DNA from: an uncultured Ruminococcus sp.
Lineage (GTDB): Bacteria > Bacillota > Clostridia > Oscillospirales > Acutalibacteraceae
Length of the DNA: 64,000 bases
Assembly (NCBI GenBank): GCA_944412525.1
Contig: CALYBM010000008.1
Span: forward strand, 1 to 64,000
Reading direction: 5' to 3'
Shown here: positions 1 to 7,447 of the stretch, one piece after another
Numbering within the stretch: position 1 is the first letter of the stretch
Layout: each line of letters opens with the position of its first letter
Notes under the pieces: model-generated
Told to the model about the DNA's origin: nothing
The model's input: the letters and a program-made list of their open reading frames with translations, nothing else
Database searches by the model: none
Made by a program: the position numbers and the translations under genes

Positions 1-93
1 CAAAGAAAAAACTTTTAAAAAATGGTTTATTCTCTTTGTATCTTTGCCATAATATTCTATCATGGCCTCTATTACTTTTCCGCTGCTTTTCAT
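1..93 (-). CDS. HD-domain-like protein, N-terminal fragment (cut by window edge)
   Basis: An open frame runs from an ATG at 93 to the window edge and gives 31 residues beginning MKSSGKVIEAMIEYYG. A GGAG ribosome site lies 6-7 bases before the ATG. The pattern 'MIEYY-GD/K-xKRINHFLKV' resembles the start of small clostridial HD-superfamily phosphohydrolases, where the His in 'INHFLKV' belongs to the metal site. It follows the DUF5662 gene on the same strand after about 50 bases, so the two are probably co-transcribed. The rest of the gene is outside the window, so catalytic residues cannot be checked. Confidence 0.55.
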   Translation of the reverse strand, partial: MKSSGKVIEAMIEYYGKDTKRINHFLKVFSL

Positions 94-144
94 ACTCTTA
101 CTCCTAATCTTTACATTTTGGTTTAAGCACCTGCGATATTTAGA

Positions 145-699
145 TTACTCCGCATTATTTCTTTTGTGCTTTTGTGTTTTCAAAATGGTTCTTATATAAC
201 CGAAAACAGCCTCTTCACCCTCGTCACGAAGCATCACAAGCAATTTTTCAAGCAAAGCCTCCGTGTTTTTGTGCATCCTGTTTTTACCTCTGATTCTCAA
301 AAAGTAATCAAACGGGTCTCCGTTTGTATAGCTTTTTCCGTTATAAATTTTGCTTGCGGCAACACGGTCGCAAAACATTTCTACTACAAACCTCAAAGGC
401 ATCTCAACATTTTCGATTGATTTTGTTTTCGGGTTATAGTCGTTCCAATATTCATAGTGATGTCGGTTTCTGCCCTTGTGGTGCATCCACGCAAGCGAAC
501 TTCCGAACAGTTCACGCTCACGCTCGTTGGGGCTTCTGTCCCCCTGAAAATATTTTGCCCCCATAATAAATTCCGTCGGGCTGTACTTCGACAAGTCATG
601 TCTTAATCCCTGCCAGAGAATCCCCGCCCTTGCACAGTTTGCGATCACCTTGTGTCTGTGCTTGGTAATAGTAATAAAATGCTTGATCGGATGTGCCAT
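145..699 (-). CDS. DUF5662 family protein
   Basis: 184 residues, no signal peptide or membrane segment. The N-terminal half carries the family pattern: 'HRHKV', then 'GLRHDLSKYSPTEF' (about residues 32-45), then 'AWMHHKGRNRHHYEYW' (about residues 69-84). The spaced His and His-Asp pairs suggest an HD-like metal-binding fold, but the biochemical function of DUF5662 is not known to me. The gene lies just upstream of a second HD-like gene (1-93) on the same strand, which hints at a shared phosphohydrolase-type role. That is inference only. Family assignment is by recalled motif pattern. Confidence 0.8.
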   Translation of the reverse strand: MAHPIKHFITITKHRHKVIANCARAGILWQGLRHDLSKYSPTEFIMGAKYFQGDRSPNERERELFGSSLAWMHHKGRNRHHYEYWNDYNPKTKSIENVEMPLRFVVEMFCDRVAASKIYNGKSYTNGDPFDYFLRIRGKNRMHKNTEALLEKLLVMLRDEGEEAVFGYIRTILKTQKHKRNNAE

Positions 700-751
700 A
701 TATAATCACCGTTTATATATTATCATATTTTGGTGAGAATTAAAATATGTC

Positions 752-779
752 TTGCGTTATTTACAAAAAAAGCTATAAT
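752..779 (+). promoter_or_regulatory. Promoter of the L,D-transpeptidase gene
   Basis: TTGCGT (752-757), 16-base spacer, TATAAT (774-779), about 40 bases before the ATG at 821. A sigma-A type match. Confidence 0.6.
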
Positions 780-820
780 TTAAAAGATTAAGATTTTGTA
801 ACAATTTGAAAGGTTATATT

Positions 821-2038
821 ATGAAAAAAAACTTATTCATTTTGCTATTATGTTTAATATTGATTTTCACTTGTATTTTTTCTGCTTTGGGAAATACAGC
901 ATACAAGAATAATAACGGCGTCAGCACACAAAGCACCTCGCCGTCTTTACAATCAGAAACCCAGTCTGCAACCGCTAAGCCGCAAACATACGATATAGAA
1001 ACAAAGGATCCCGTTACACTTGAAGTATCACAAACGAGCGTGATTTCGATAACAGATGATGAGGAAACCACTCTTGAAAGCTGGACAAGCAGTGATTCTT
1101 CCGTTGCGGCGGTTGACAGCGGAGGACGCATTGACGCTCAAAAAGTCGGCAAAGCAACCGTTACCGCTGTGTTCAGCAACAATAAAAAATACGAATACGA
1201 AATTACCGTCGTTGAACAAACAAAGCAAGAAGAAGCTGACAGATTTTCAACAGCAATAACTGCCAACAGCGATATTCTTTCAAAAAATCTGAGTGACAAC
1301 AGCGGCAAAAATCCTTATTCAATTTATGTAAACAGAAAAATGAATTGCGTTACCGTCTATACCTATGACGAAAACGGAGAATACACTGTTCCCGTCAGGG
1401 CAATGGTTTGCTCCTGCGGAGAAAATTACGGAACAATCACAGGCGATTTTAATATTTACTTTAAAAATGAATGGAACGCTCTGTTTGACAATGTGTACGG
1501 CTACTATGTAAGCGGCATTTCGGGAGATTATTTGTTTCATTCCGTTCCTTACTACACACCGTCGCCCGACGACTTGGAGGTTGAGGAATTTAACAAGCTC
1601 GGAGAAGACGCATCGCTCGGATGCGTAAGGATGGCTGTGGCAGACACAAAGTGGATATACGAAAACTGCGACTATAACACACGCGTTAAAATTTACGACG
1701 ACGACAATCCCGGTCCGCTCGGAAAACCCGATACAATTAAAATAACGGATTTTACCTGCGGGTGGGACCCGACCGATGACAACAAGAATAACCCTTACTA
1801 CAGCAAAACACCTCAAATAATAGGTGCAAAAAACTGTACAATTAAAAAAGGCAGCGAATATGATCCCTATGAAAATATCAGGGCACTTGATACATGCTCA
1901 AATGATATAACGGACAAACTCTCTGTTACAGGCAATGTTGTGCCATCAAGAGTCGGCAAGTACAAGGTTACCTATTCGGTGAGCGACGCCCTAAACAGGA
2001 CTAAAACAGTTGACATAACGATAACCGTTAAAGAATAA
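821..2038 (+). CDS. L,D-transpeptidase (YkuD) with Ig-like domains
   Basis: Predicted cell-wall enzyme that forms 3-3 or related peptidoglycan cross-links outside the membrane. I start it at the ATG at 821 (MKKNLF..., after GAAAGG); an in-frame TTG at 806 has no better site. Residues 2-24 form a signal or membrane anchor, followed by a Ser/Thr/Gln-rich linker. A bacterial Ig-like (Big_2) domain follows at about 55-130, with 'SSDSSVAAVDSGGRI'. The YkuD domain is at about 155-300, with an upstream 'FHSVPYY' His and the catalytic Cys in 'ASLGCVRM'. A C-terminal Ig-like domain ends 'YKVTYSVSDALNRTKTVDI'. The classic SHGC is SLGC here, a variant I believe is common in Ruminococcaceae. The acetyltransferase gene starts 10 bases after the stop, so they are probably one operon. 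Confidence 0.85.
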   Translation: MKKNLFILLLCLILIFTCIFSALGNTAYKNNNGVSTQSTSPSLQSETQSATAKPQTYDIETKDPVTLEVSQTSVISITDDEETTLESWTSSDSSVAAVDSGGRIDAQKVGKATVTAVFSNNKKYEYEITVVEQTKQEEADRFSTAITANSDILSKNLSDNSGKNPYSIYVNRKMNCVTVYTYDENGEYTVPVRAMVCSCGENYGTITGDFNIYFKNEWNALFDNVYGYYVSGISGDYLFHSVPYYTPSPDDLEVEEFNKLGEDASLGCVRMAVADTKWIYENCDYNTRVKIYDDDNPGPLGKPDTIKITDFTCGWDPTDDNKNNPYYSKTPQIIGAKNCTIKKGSEYDPYENIRALDTCSNDITDKLSVTGNVVPSRVGKYKVTYSVSDALNRTKTVDITITVKE

Positions 2039-2048
2039 GAGGTGCATT

Positions 2049-2660
2049 ATGACTGAAAAAGAAAAAATGCTTAAAGGGTTAATTTACGATTCATCCGATA
2101 AACAGCTTGTAGAGATGCGTAAAAAATCACATAGGCTTTGCAAACAGTATAATGACACATTTGAGGATGAGGAAGAAAAACGCAGTAAAATTATTGCGGC
2201 GTTACTGCCAGAGTGCAAAAAAGGACTTTATCTGCAAGGCCCGATTCAATTTGATTACGGTGTTTTTACATCATTCGGTGAAAATTGCTATGCGAATTTT
2301 AATCTTGTAATTTTAGACTGCTGTGAGGTTACCATAGGAAACAATGTGTTTTTCGGACCTAACTGCACGGTCGCCACACCGATTCACCCGATGTGCGCCG
2401 ATGAACGAAGAATTCGGCAAAAAAGCGACGGAACACTTTTTAATTATGAATACGCAAAGCCGATTACCATTGAAGATGACTGCTGGCTTGCGTCAAATGT
2501 GACTGTCTGCGGAGGCGTCAAAATAGGAAAAGGCTCGGTAATAGGCGCAGGCAGTGTTGTTACAAAAGATATTCCCGAAAACTCATTTGCCGCAGGAAAT
2601 CCATGCCGTGTAATCAGAAAAATCACAGATAAAGATTCCGTAAAAGACCTTATCAAATAA
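2049..2660 (+). CDS. Sugar O-acetyltransferase (maltose/galactoside acetyltransferase type)
   Basis: 203 residues, the usual length for LacA/Maa-type enzymes that move acetyl from acetyl-CoA to a sugar hydroxyl in the cytoplasm. The N-terminal alpha-helical 'mac' domain (MTEKEKMLKGLIYDSSD...) is followed by left-handed beta-helix hexapeptide repeats ('VTIGNNVFFGPNCTVAT', 'ITIEDDCWLASNVTVCGGV', 'IGKGSVIGAGSVVT'). The catalytic His is in 'TPIHPMCADER', and the family ends with 'AAGNPCRVIRKI' as here. The real sugar substrate is unknown. It sits directly after the L,D-transpeptidase gene, and terminators follow. Confidence 0.88.
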   Translation: MTEKEKMLKGLIYDSSDKQLVEMRKKSHRLCKQYNDTFEDEEEKRSKIIAALLPECKKGLYLQGPIQFDYGVFTSFGENCYANFNLVILDCCEVTIGNNVFFGPNCTVATPIHPMCADERRIRQKSDGTLFNYEYAKPITIEDDCWLASNVTVCGGVKIGKGSVIGAGSVVTKDIPENSFAAGNPCRVIRKITDKDSVKDLIK

Positions 2661-2837
2661 AAAGCAAATTAAATTTATATATAAGTCAATTTTGTGTAAG
2701 CCTTATTTAATTTTAGATTTTGTAAATAAACAGACCTTTTCTATACTGCATTTTGAGTTTTAAATGGTGAGGTTTTGGTTTTACGATTATTTTATATGTT
2801 TTTTATTAATTTTATAATTTAACGGTCTATTTTGTTT

Positions 2838-2867
2838 AGGCAGAAGTTTTGATCCTGCCTGTTTTTT
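2838..2867 (+). terminator. Terminator after the acetyltransferase gene
   Basis: AGGCAG stem with CTGCCT partner (2838-2843 and 2855-2860), followed by GTTTTTT. It lies about 180 bases after the stop codon, in an otherwise AT-rich stretch where I see no gene. Confidence 0.6.
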
Positions 2868-2877
2868 AAGGCACAAC

Positions 2878-2907
2878 AAAGGGCAGACAAAATGTCTGCC
2901 CTTTAAC
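2878..2907. terminator. Hairpin between convergent genes
   Basis: Perfect 12-bp arms (AAAGGGCAGACA at 2878-2889, TGTCTGCCCTTT at 2893-2904) with a 3-base loop. It sits between the acetyltransferase (plus) and the binding-protein gene (minus, stop at 2934), and can serve both directions. Confidence 0.7.
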
Positions 2908-2933
2908 TTTTATATTTTCTGTAACGCCTTGAC

Positions 2934-4181
2934 TTAATTTCCGTTTGTGTTAAACTTAACAGCCTCGCTGTCAAACATCTTTACAAGTGTTGCGTTATCG
3001 GCATTTCCTGTCTTCTTGATGCCGTTGTTTGTCTGGAAGTTTTCAACAGCCTCCTGCGAAATTTCTCCGTAGTAACCTGTTATATTTTCCTCGTCATCAA
3101 CATAACCCAAATCGTACAAGCGTTGCTGCATAATCTTGACATTATCGTTTTCGTCCTCGAATTTAAGCGATAACCCGTCAAGCTTTATTTTGTAATCGTC
3201 GGCAACAGAAGTGCTTTTTGCAGTTTGATTTGATGAATCATTTGCAGACGCCTGTTGTGCCTCATCAGGCGTTGAGTCTGACTTTGCAAGCGACGGGTAC
3301 ATAAAGCTTACCATTTTTTGAAGAGTATCAAGTGCGGTTCTGCCCTGGCGAGTCATCTCGGCTTGTGTAATCATAAGAGTTTTGCCGTTTTTGACTGCGT
3401 CAAGATTACTAAGCACGGAATCTTGTTTGATTGCTTCAAGTGTTGCATCATCAGCATAGAAAATAAAGTTTGGATTAGCAATCTTTAGGGTGTTAACATC
3501 AACACTGTTTTCATCAATATTAACCGCCGTGTTAACTGCACCCGTGTAGCCTAACAGCATATCGCCGTATGTTCCGCTTGTCATAAGCCTCAGACCGTTA
3601 TCCTCAAGATACAGGTAACAAACGGTATAAAGTATATCGGAATTGATTTCTGATTGAACGGCGGATTTAACCTGTTCCATTTCGCCAATCAAACTTTCAT
3701 AAGCTTCTTCTCCCTTTGAGGCTCCTGTAAATTTTCCTCCGAGAATTTTTCCGATAGTCAAATAGTTTGTCTCAAGCTGAGTAACGGTATTTGCCTGCGA
3801 CATCTTTATTACCGTGATATTTTCACTTTTAAGTTCATCTTCAACACTCTTGTCAAGGCTTGCATCGGCAAAAACAACATCAGCATCGCTTTCAACAATT
3901 TTGCTCACATCGGGCGTATTCTCAGCCCCAACGCTCGGAACAATGCTCAGCCATTCCTGATTAACCTCATCGCTTCTTCCAACCATTTTTACATCATATT
4001 CCATATACGATATGATATCCGCAGACGAGGGATCGAGAACAACAATATTTTCAGGCTCGCTTTCTATTGTAATGTTGGCAACATCAACAGGATAGTCGCT
4101 TTCCTGACAGCCTGTAAATGTTAAAACCGATGCCAACACCAAAACAGCAGCAAGGGTAATCGAGATAACTCTCTTTTTCAT
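2934..4181 (-). CDS. Lipoprotein: ABC substrate-binding (BtuF/FhuD-like) domain fused to a peptidoglycan-binding domain
   Basis: 415 residues. A lipoprotein signal ends at about Cys25 ('TFTGC'). Residues 40-300 look like a helical-backbone type III substrate-binding protein: 'PENIVVLDPSSADIISYM', 'VGRSDEV', 'KIVESDADVVFADAS', 'NPNFIFYADD'. These families carry iron-siderophore, haem or cobalamin. After a Ser/Thr/Gln-rich linker (about 300-325), residues 335-405 form a PG_binding_1 domain ('MQQRLYDLGYVDDEENITGY', 'YGEISQEAVENFQTNNGI', 'KTGNADNATLVKMF'). No permease or ATPase of an importer lies nearby, and I see no cobalamin riboswitch. Strong GGAGG site. It probably shares a transcript with the upstream DUF815 gene (59-base gap, no terminator). 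Ligand unknown; it may have become a wall-bound sensor or structural protein. Confidence 0.78.
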   Translation of the reverse strand: MKKRVISITLAAVLVLASVLTFTGCQESDYPVDVANITIESEPENIVVLDPSSADIISYMEYDVKMVGRSDEVNQEWLSIVPSVGAENTPDVSKIVESDADVVFADASLDKSVEDELKSENITVIKMSQANTVTQLETNYLTIGKILGGKFTGASKGEEAYESLIGEMEQVKSAVQSEINSDILYTVCYLYLEDNGLRLMTSGTYGDMLLGYTGAVNTAVNIDENSVDVNTLKIANPNFIFYADDATLEAIKQDSVLSNLDAVKNGKTLMITQAEMTRQGRTALDTLQKMVSFMYPSLAKSDSTPDEAQQASANDSSNQTAKSTSVADDYKIKLDGLSLKFEDENDNVKIMQQRLYDLGYVDDEENITGYYGEISQEAVENFQTNNGIKKTGNADNATLVKMFDSEAVKFNTNGN

Positions 4182-4240
4182 AATTTACCTCCGAAATCGG
4201 GCAATAACGCATCGTTAAACAGCATCTTGCCGTATTTTTA

Positions 4241-5470
4241 TCAGCAAAACAGAGATTCTACATATTGCTTTGCACAGCGAGGCGAACGACCGCCCCTTGA
4301 GAGAGCAAACTTTTCTGCTCCTTTTTCAAGCTCTTCTCTTGTCATATCAAGGCCCTTTTGCTCTGCAAGTGCACAAACAATATCAATAAATTCCTTTTTA
4401 GACGGGATTGAATAACAAACCGCAAGTCCGAATCTGTCAGAAAGCGACAGTGTTTCCTGCATATTGTCACGGGTATTAACATCATCGTCAGTCCTGTCAG
4501 AAAAACTTTCCTTAACAAGATGACGGCGGTTTGAAGTTGCATATATCAGAGCATTGTCGGGACGAGCGGCAAGACCGCCCTCCAAAACAGCCTTTAGGGT
4601 TGTGTAGCTCTGATCCTGCTTTTGAAACGACAAATCATCAATAAATATTATAAATTTCATCGGAAGCGCCGCAATTTTATCAACAAGTATCGGGAAATCA
4701 ATCAAACGCTCCTTGGGAATTTCAACAATTCTAAGTCCGTCTTTTCTAAACTCATTAGCTATTGCCTTAACAGTAGAACTTTTTCCCGTTCCTTTATCAC
4801 CGTAAAGCAAACAGTTATTGCAGCTCTTGCCCTCAATAAACGACTTTGTATTGTTAACAACCATTTCCCTTTGAATTTCATAGCCTGTAAATGAATCAAT
4901 ATCAATTTTATCCGCATGAAGCACAGGCTGAATATCACCGTCACGCCAAATAAACGCCTTGTAGCGGGCAAAAATACCGCAGCCGTTTTCCTTGTAGTAA
5001 CCTGCAATATTTTCAAGAGCACCGTCAAAAATTTCAAAGCTCTTTGCGCACTCGCCCGACTGCCAGCGCGGCAGAGACGGAATTATATCTTTTATCTCAT
5101 CATTATATTTATATGCCCCTGTAATATCATCGGGGGTAAGCTTAGAAGCCTCAAGAATTGCCTCACAGTCACGCTTAACTGCCGAAAGAACATCGTTTGG
5201 CAGGGTATTGTATTTTCCTGCCGCAGCAGCTCTTGTAAAACAGTTTTCATCAAACATTGCAGCCTCTGTCAAGGCATACGCAAGTCTGTTGCTGAAACCC
5301 CTCTCACTGATAACGGAATAAAAATTACCGTATGCATTTAAGAACCTGTCAGGCTCGCTTTCAAGAGAAAGCAGTAAATCATAATACGCCTTAACAACGC
5401 TCCTTTTCATAATTCCTTTAAACACGGAAAGCGAAGAAAGCATAAATTTAATTTTGTTGACATTATTCAT
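4241..5470 (-). CDS. DUF815 family ATP-binding protein
   Basis: 409 residues, soluble. A helical N-terminal region (about 1-190) leads to an AAA-like P-loop domain. Walker A is 'YGDKGTGKSSTVKA' at about residue 225. Walker B is 'FIIFIDDLSF', followed by 'LKAVLEGGLAARPDNALIYATSNRRHLV', a sensor-1-like stretch that is typical of DUF815. A 'LSLSDRFGLAV' motif follows near residue 360. The family is widespread in Firmicutes, but its cellular job is not established. It has its own promoter (5495-5523) and lies upstream of the lipoprotein gene on the same strand. Confidence 0.85.
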   Translation of the reverse strand: MNNVNKIKFMLSSLSVFKGIMKRSVVKAYYDLLLSLESEPDRFLNAYGNFYSVISERGFSNRLAYALTEAAMFDENCFTRAAAAGKYNTLPNDVLSAVKRDCEAILEASKLTPDDITGAYKYNDEIKDIIPSLPRWQSGECAKSFEIFDGALENIAGYYKENGCGIFARYKAFIWRDGDIQPVLHADKIDIDSFTGYEIQREMVVNNTKSFIEGKSCNNCLLYGDKGTGKSSTVKAIANEFRKDGLRIVEIPKERLIDFPILVDKIAALPMKFIIFIDDLSFQKQDQSYTTLKAVLEGGLAARPDNALIYATSNRRHLVKESFSDRTDDDVNTRDNMQETLSLSDRFGLAVCYSIPSKKEFIDIVCALAEQKGLDMTREELEKGAEKFALSRGGRSPRCAKQYVESLFC

Positions 5471-5494
5471 TAACTATCATCCCAATCAACCTTT

Positions 5495-5523
5495 ATTTTA
5501 CGCTTTTTTATCATTTAAGTCAA
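5495..5523 (-). promoter_or_regulatory. Promoter of the DUF815 gene
   Basis: On the minus strand: TTGACT (5518-5523), 17-base spacer, TAAAAT (5495-5500), about 25 bases before the start codon. Confidence 0.7.
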
Positions 5524-5582
5524 TATTTTTGACAACATTTATATACACATAACACGCAACCAATTTACATGACAGTACTCAT

Positions 5583-6530
5583 CTAAACAATTCTGTTTTT
5601 TCTGTTTCCGTTTAAAAATTCTTGTAAGTTTTCAGCTACTATATTCATAAGACGCTCTCTTGTTTCGACAGGTGCCCAGGCAATATGAGGCGTCATAATA
5701 CAGTTAGGTGCATCCATCAAAATACAGTTTTCCTCCATGGGCTCCACTTTGAGAGTATCTATTGCCGCGCCGCCTATTTCACCGTTTGTAAGTGCGTCAA
5801 ACAAGTCTTGTTCCGACATAACACCGCCGCGGGCAGTATTGACAAAAAGAGCGTTTCTTTTCATTTTGTTAAATGCCGTTTTATCAAACATATTTTCAGA
5901 ATCGCTGTTGAGAGGACAATGAACGCTTACAATATCGCTTTCTTCAAGCAGTCTGTCAAAACTTACAAACTCTGCATTTTCGGCTGATTTTTTCGAACGG
6001 TTATACGCAAGCACTCTCATCTCGAACGCATCGGCAATTTTTGCAACGGCTCTGCCTATATTTCCGAAGCCTACTATTCCGAGCGTTTTTCCTGCAAGCT
6101 CCGTAAGAGGGTAAACAAACGGTGAAAAGGTTTTGCTCCTTTTCCACAGTCCATCGTGTACAAACCTGTTGTAATTTGAAGTATTATTAAAATACTCCAA
6201 AATAAGTGCAAATGTGTGCTGCGCAACGGCATTTGTAGAGTATGAACCTGCATTACATACAGCAATATTGTGCTTTTTGCAGTATTCGATATCAATATTG
6301 TTATAGCCTGTTGCAAAAAGCCCAATATACTTTAGATTTTTTGCAAGAGCAAGCGTGTGCTCATTGAGTATTGTTTTGTTGCAGATTACCATATCGGCGT
6401 CTGCGATTTTTTCTGCGACCTCATCATACTTTAAAAGTCCGTATTCCGAAACATCGCCGAACTGCTTTAAAATATCGGCGTTTACAATATTATCAAGCAC
6501 AGTTTGTGCATCAGTAAGAACAATTTTCAT
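5583..6530 (-). CDS. D-2-hydroxyacid dehydrogenase (glycerate dehydrogenase-like)
   Basis: 315 residues, the normal length for NAD(P)-dependent D-isomer 2-hydroxyacid dehydrogenases, which interconvert 2-oxoacids and D-2-hydroxyacids in the cytoplasm. The Rossmann motif 'GIVGFGNIGRAVAKIA' is at about 149-164. The catalytic triad appears as Arg in 'VNTARGGV', Glu in 'LKVEPMEEN' and His in 'TPHIAWAP'. The sequence around 'LGIVGFGNIG...ILAYNRS' is closest to hydroxypyruvate/glycerate reductases, but the substrate cannot be fixed from sequence. It is transcribed away from the HAD gene from a promoter that shares its -35 box. Confidence 0.88.
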   Translation of the reverse strand: MKIVLTDAQTVLDNIVNADILKQFGDVSEYGLLKYDEVAEKIADADMVICNKTILNEHTLALAKNLKYIGLFATGYNNIDIEYCKKHNIAVCNAGSYSTNAVAQHTFALILEYFNNTSNYNRFVHDGLWKRSKTFSPFVYPLTELAGKTLGIVGFGNIGRAVAKIADAFEMRVLAYNRSKKSAENAEFVSFDRLLEESDIVSVHCPLNSDSENMFDKTAFNKMKRNALFVNTARGGVMSEQDLFDALTNGEIGGAAIDTLKVEPMEENCILMDAPNCIMTPHIAWAPVETRERLMNIVAENLQEFLNGNRKNRIV

Positions 6531-6552
6531 ATTATCACTCCTGTTGATTTTT

Positions 6553-6604
6553 ATTATAGCTTATAATTTTAATTGTTGCAAATTTAAAAAAACTATCCTA
6601 TAAT
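6553..6604. promoter_or_regulatory. Divergent promoter pair sharing one palindromic -35 box
   Basis: TTGCAA at 6576-6581 is its own reverse complement. On the plus strand it is followed by a 17-base spacer and TATAAT (6599-6604), reading into the HAD gene. On the minus strand the same hexamer is followed by a 17-base spacer and TATAAT (plus coordinates 6553-6558), reading into the dehydrogenase gene. Both -10 boxes are perfect and both spacers are optimal. Confidence 0.8.
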
Positions 6605-6624
6605 AAATATTCGGAGGTTATAAG

Positions 6625-7332
6625 ATGTATAAGAATTTTCTTTTTGACTTAGACGGCACTCTTTTGCCGATGGATATGGATTTATTCATCAAGCTTTATT
6701 TTAAATCGGTTTGCAAGAGGTTTGTACCGATACTTAATGTTGATTCTGACACGCTTATAAAGGCTTTGTGGTACGGAACAAAACAAATGGGACTTAACGA
6801 CGGCACAAAAACAAACAAGGATGTTTTTTGGAAAGCCGCAGAAGAGGTTTGCGGCAAAAGCTTGGTTGAATATATTGAACAATTTGATGACTATTACTGC
6901 AATGAATTTATAGCCGCCAAGCAGGCTACAACAGTAAATCCTTACGCCAAAAAAAGCGTTGAATATATAAAAGAACACGGCGGCAGGCTTATTGTCGCTA
7001 CAAATCCGATTTTTCCCGAAGTTGCGACAAGGAGGAGGCTTGAGTGGGCAGGAGTTTCCCCCGAAGATTTTGAATATATTACATTTTACGAAAATTCAAG
7101 CTCCTGCAAGCCCAATCTTAAATATTACGAGGACATATGCGAAAAATGCGACATAAACCCAAAGGAAAGCATTATGATCGGCAACGATGTTGACGAGGAT
7201 ATGTGCTCCGAAAAGCTTGGATTTGACACATTTTTAATAACAGATTCCCTTGTAAACCGTGACAACAAGGACTTCTCAAAGTATAAAAACGGCAGTTTTC
7301 AGAGCTTTTATGACTTCTTGACTGATAAATAG
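6625..7332 (+). CDS. HAD-superfamily hydrolase
   Basis: 235 residues, cytoplasmic. Motif I is 'FDLDGTLL' (residues 7-14) with nucleophile and acid/base Asp. A helical cap follows. Motif II is the Thr in 'IVATNP'. Motif III is the Lys in 'SSCKPNLKYYEDI'. Motif IV is 'MIGNDVDEDM'. The fold and motifs fit a phosphoglycolate-phosphatase-like or nucleotidase-like HAD phosphatase; the substrate is not predictable. The start is supported by CGGAGG before ATG. It diverges from the D-2-hydroxyacid dehydrogenase gene, so a link in small-acid metabolism is possible but unproven. Confidence 0.85.
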   Translation: MYKNFLFDLDGTLLPMDMDLFIKLYFKSVCKRFVPILNVDSDTLIKALWYGTKQMGLNDGTKTNKDVFWKAAEEVCGKSLVEYIEQFDDYYCNEFIAAKQATTVNPYAKKSVEYIKEHGGRLIVATNPIFPEVATRRRLEWAGVSPEDFEYITFYENSSSCKPNLKYYEDICEKCDINPKESIMIGNDVDEDMCSEKLGFDTFLITDSLVNRDNKDFSKYKNGSFQSFYDFLTDK

Positions 7333-7356
7333 CCGTTCAGCGGGTTATTGTTGTGT

Positions 7357-7390
7357 AAAACGGTTTTTGATTCACAACACCGTTTTTATT
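7357..7390 (+). terminator. Possible terminator after the HAD gene
   Basis: AAAACGGT (7357-7364) pairs with ACCGTTTT (7379-7386), followed by T-rich sequence. An alternative stem, GTTGTG/CACAAC (7350-7355 and 7373-7378), interleaves with it. Confidence 0.45.
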
Positions 7391-7410
7391 TCGTTATAAA
7401 TTAAACTAAT

Positions 7411-7441
7411 AAAATCCACCGGTTAAACCGGTGGATTTTTT
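7411..7441. terminator. Bidirectional terminator between convergent genes
   Basis: A 12-13 bp stem (AAAATCCACCGG with CCGGTGGATTTT) with a 3-5 base loop and T runs on both sides. It lies 7 bases from the stop of the zinc-ribbon gene. Confidence 0.85.
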
Positions 7442-7447
7442 AACAGA

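Noticed and set aside
1611..1640. SLGC in place of SHGC as an inactive L,D-transpeptidase
   Set aside because: The catalytic Cys and upstream His are present, and to my knowledge this variant is common in Ruminococcaceae YkuD proteins.
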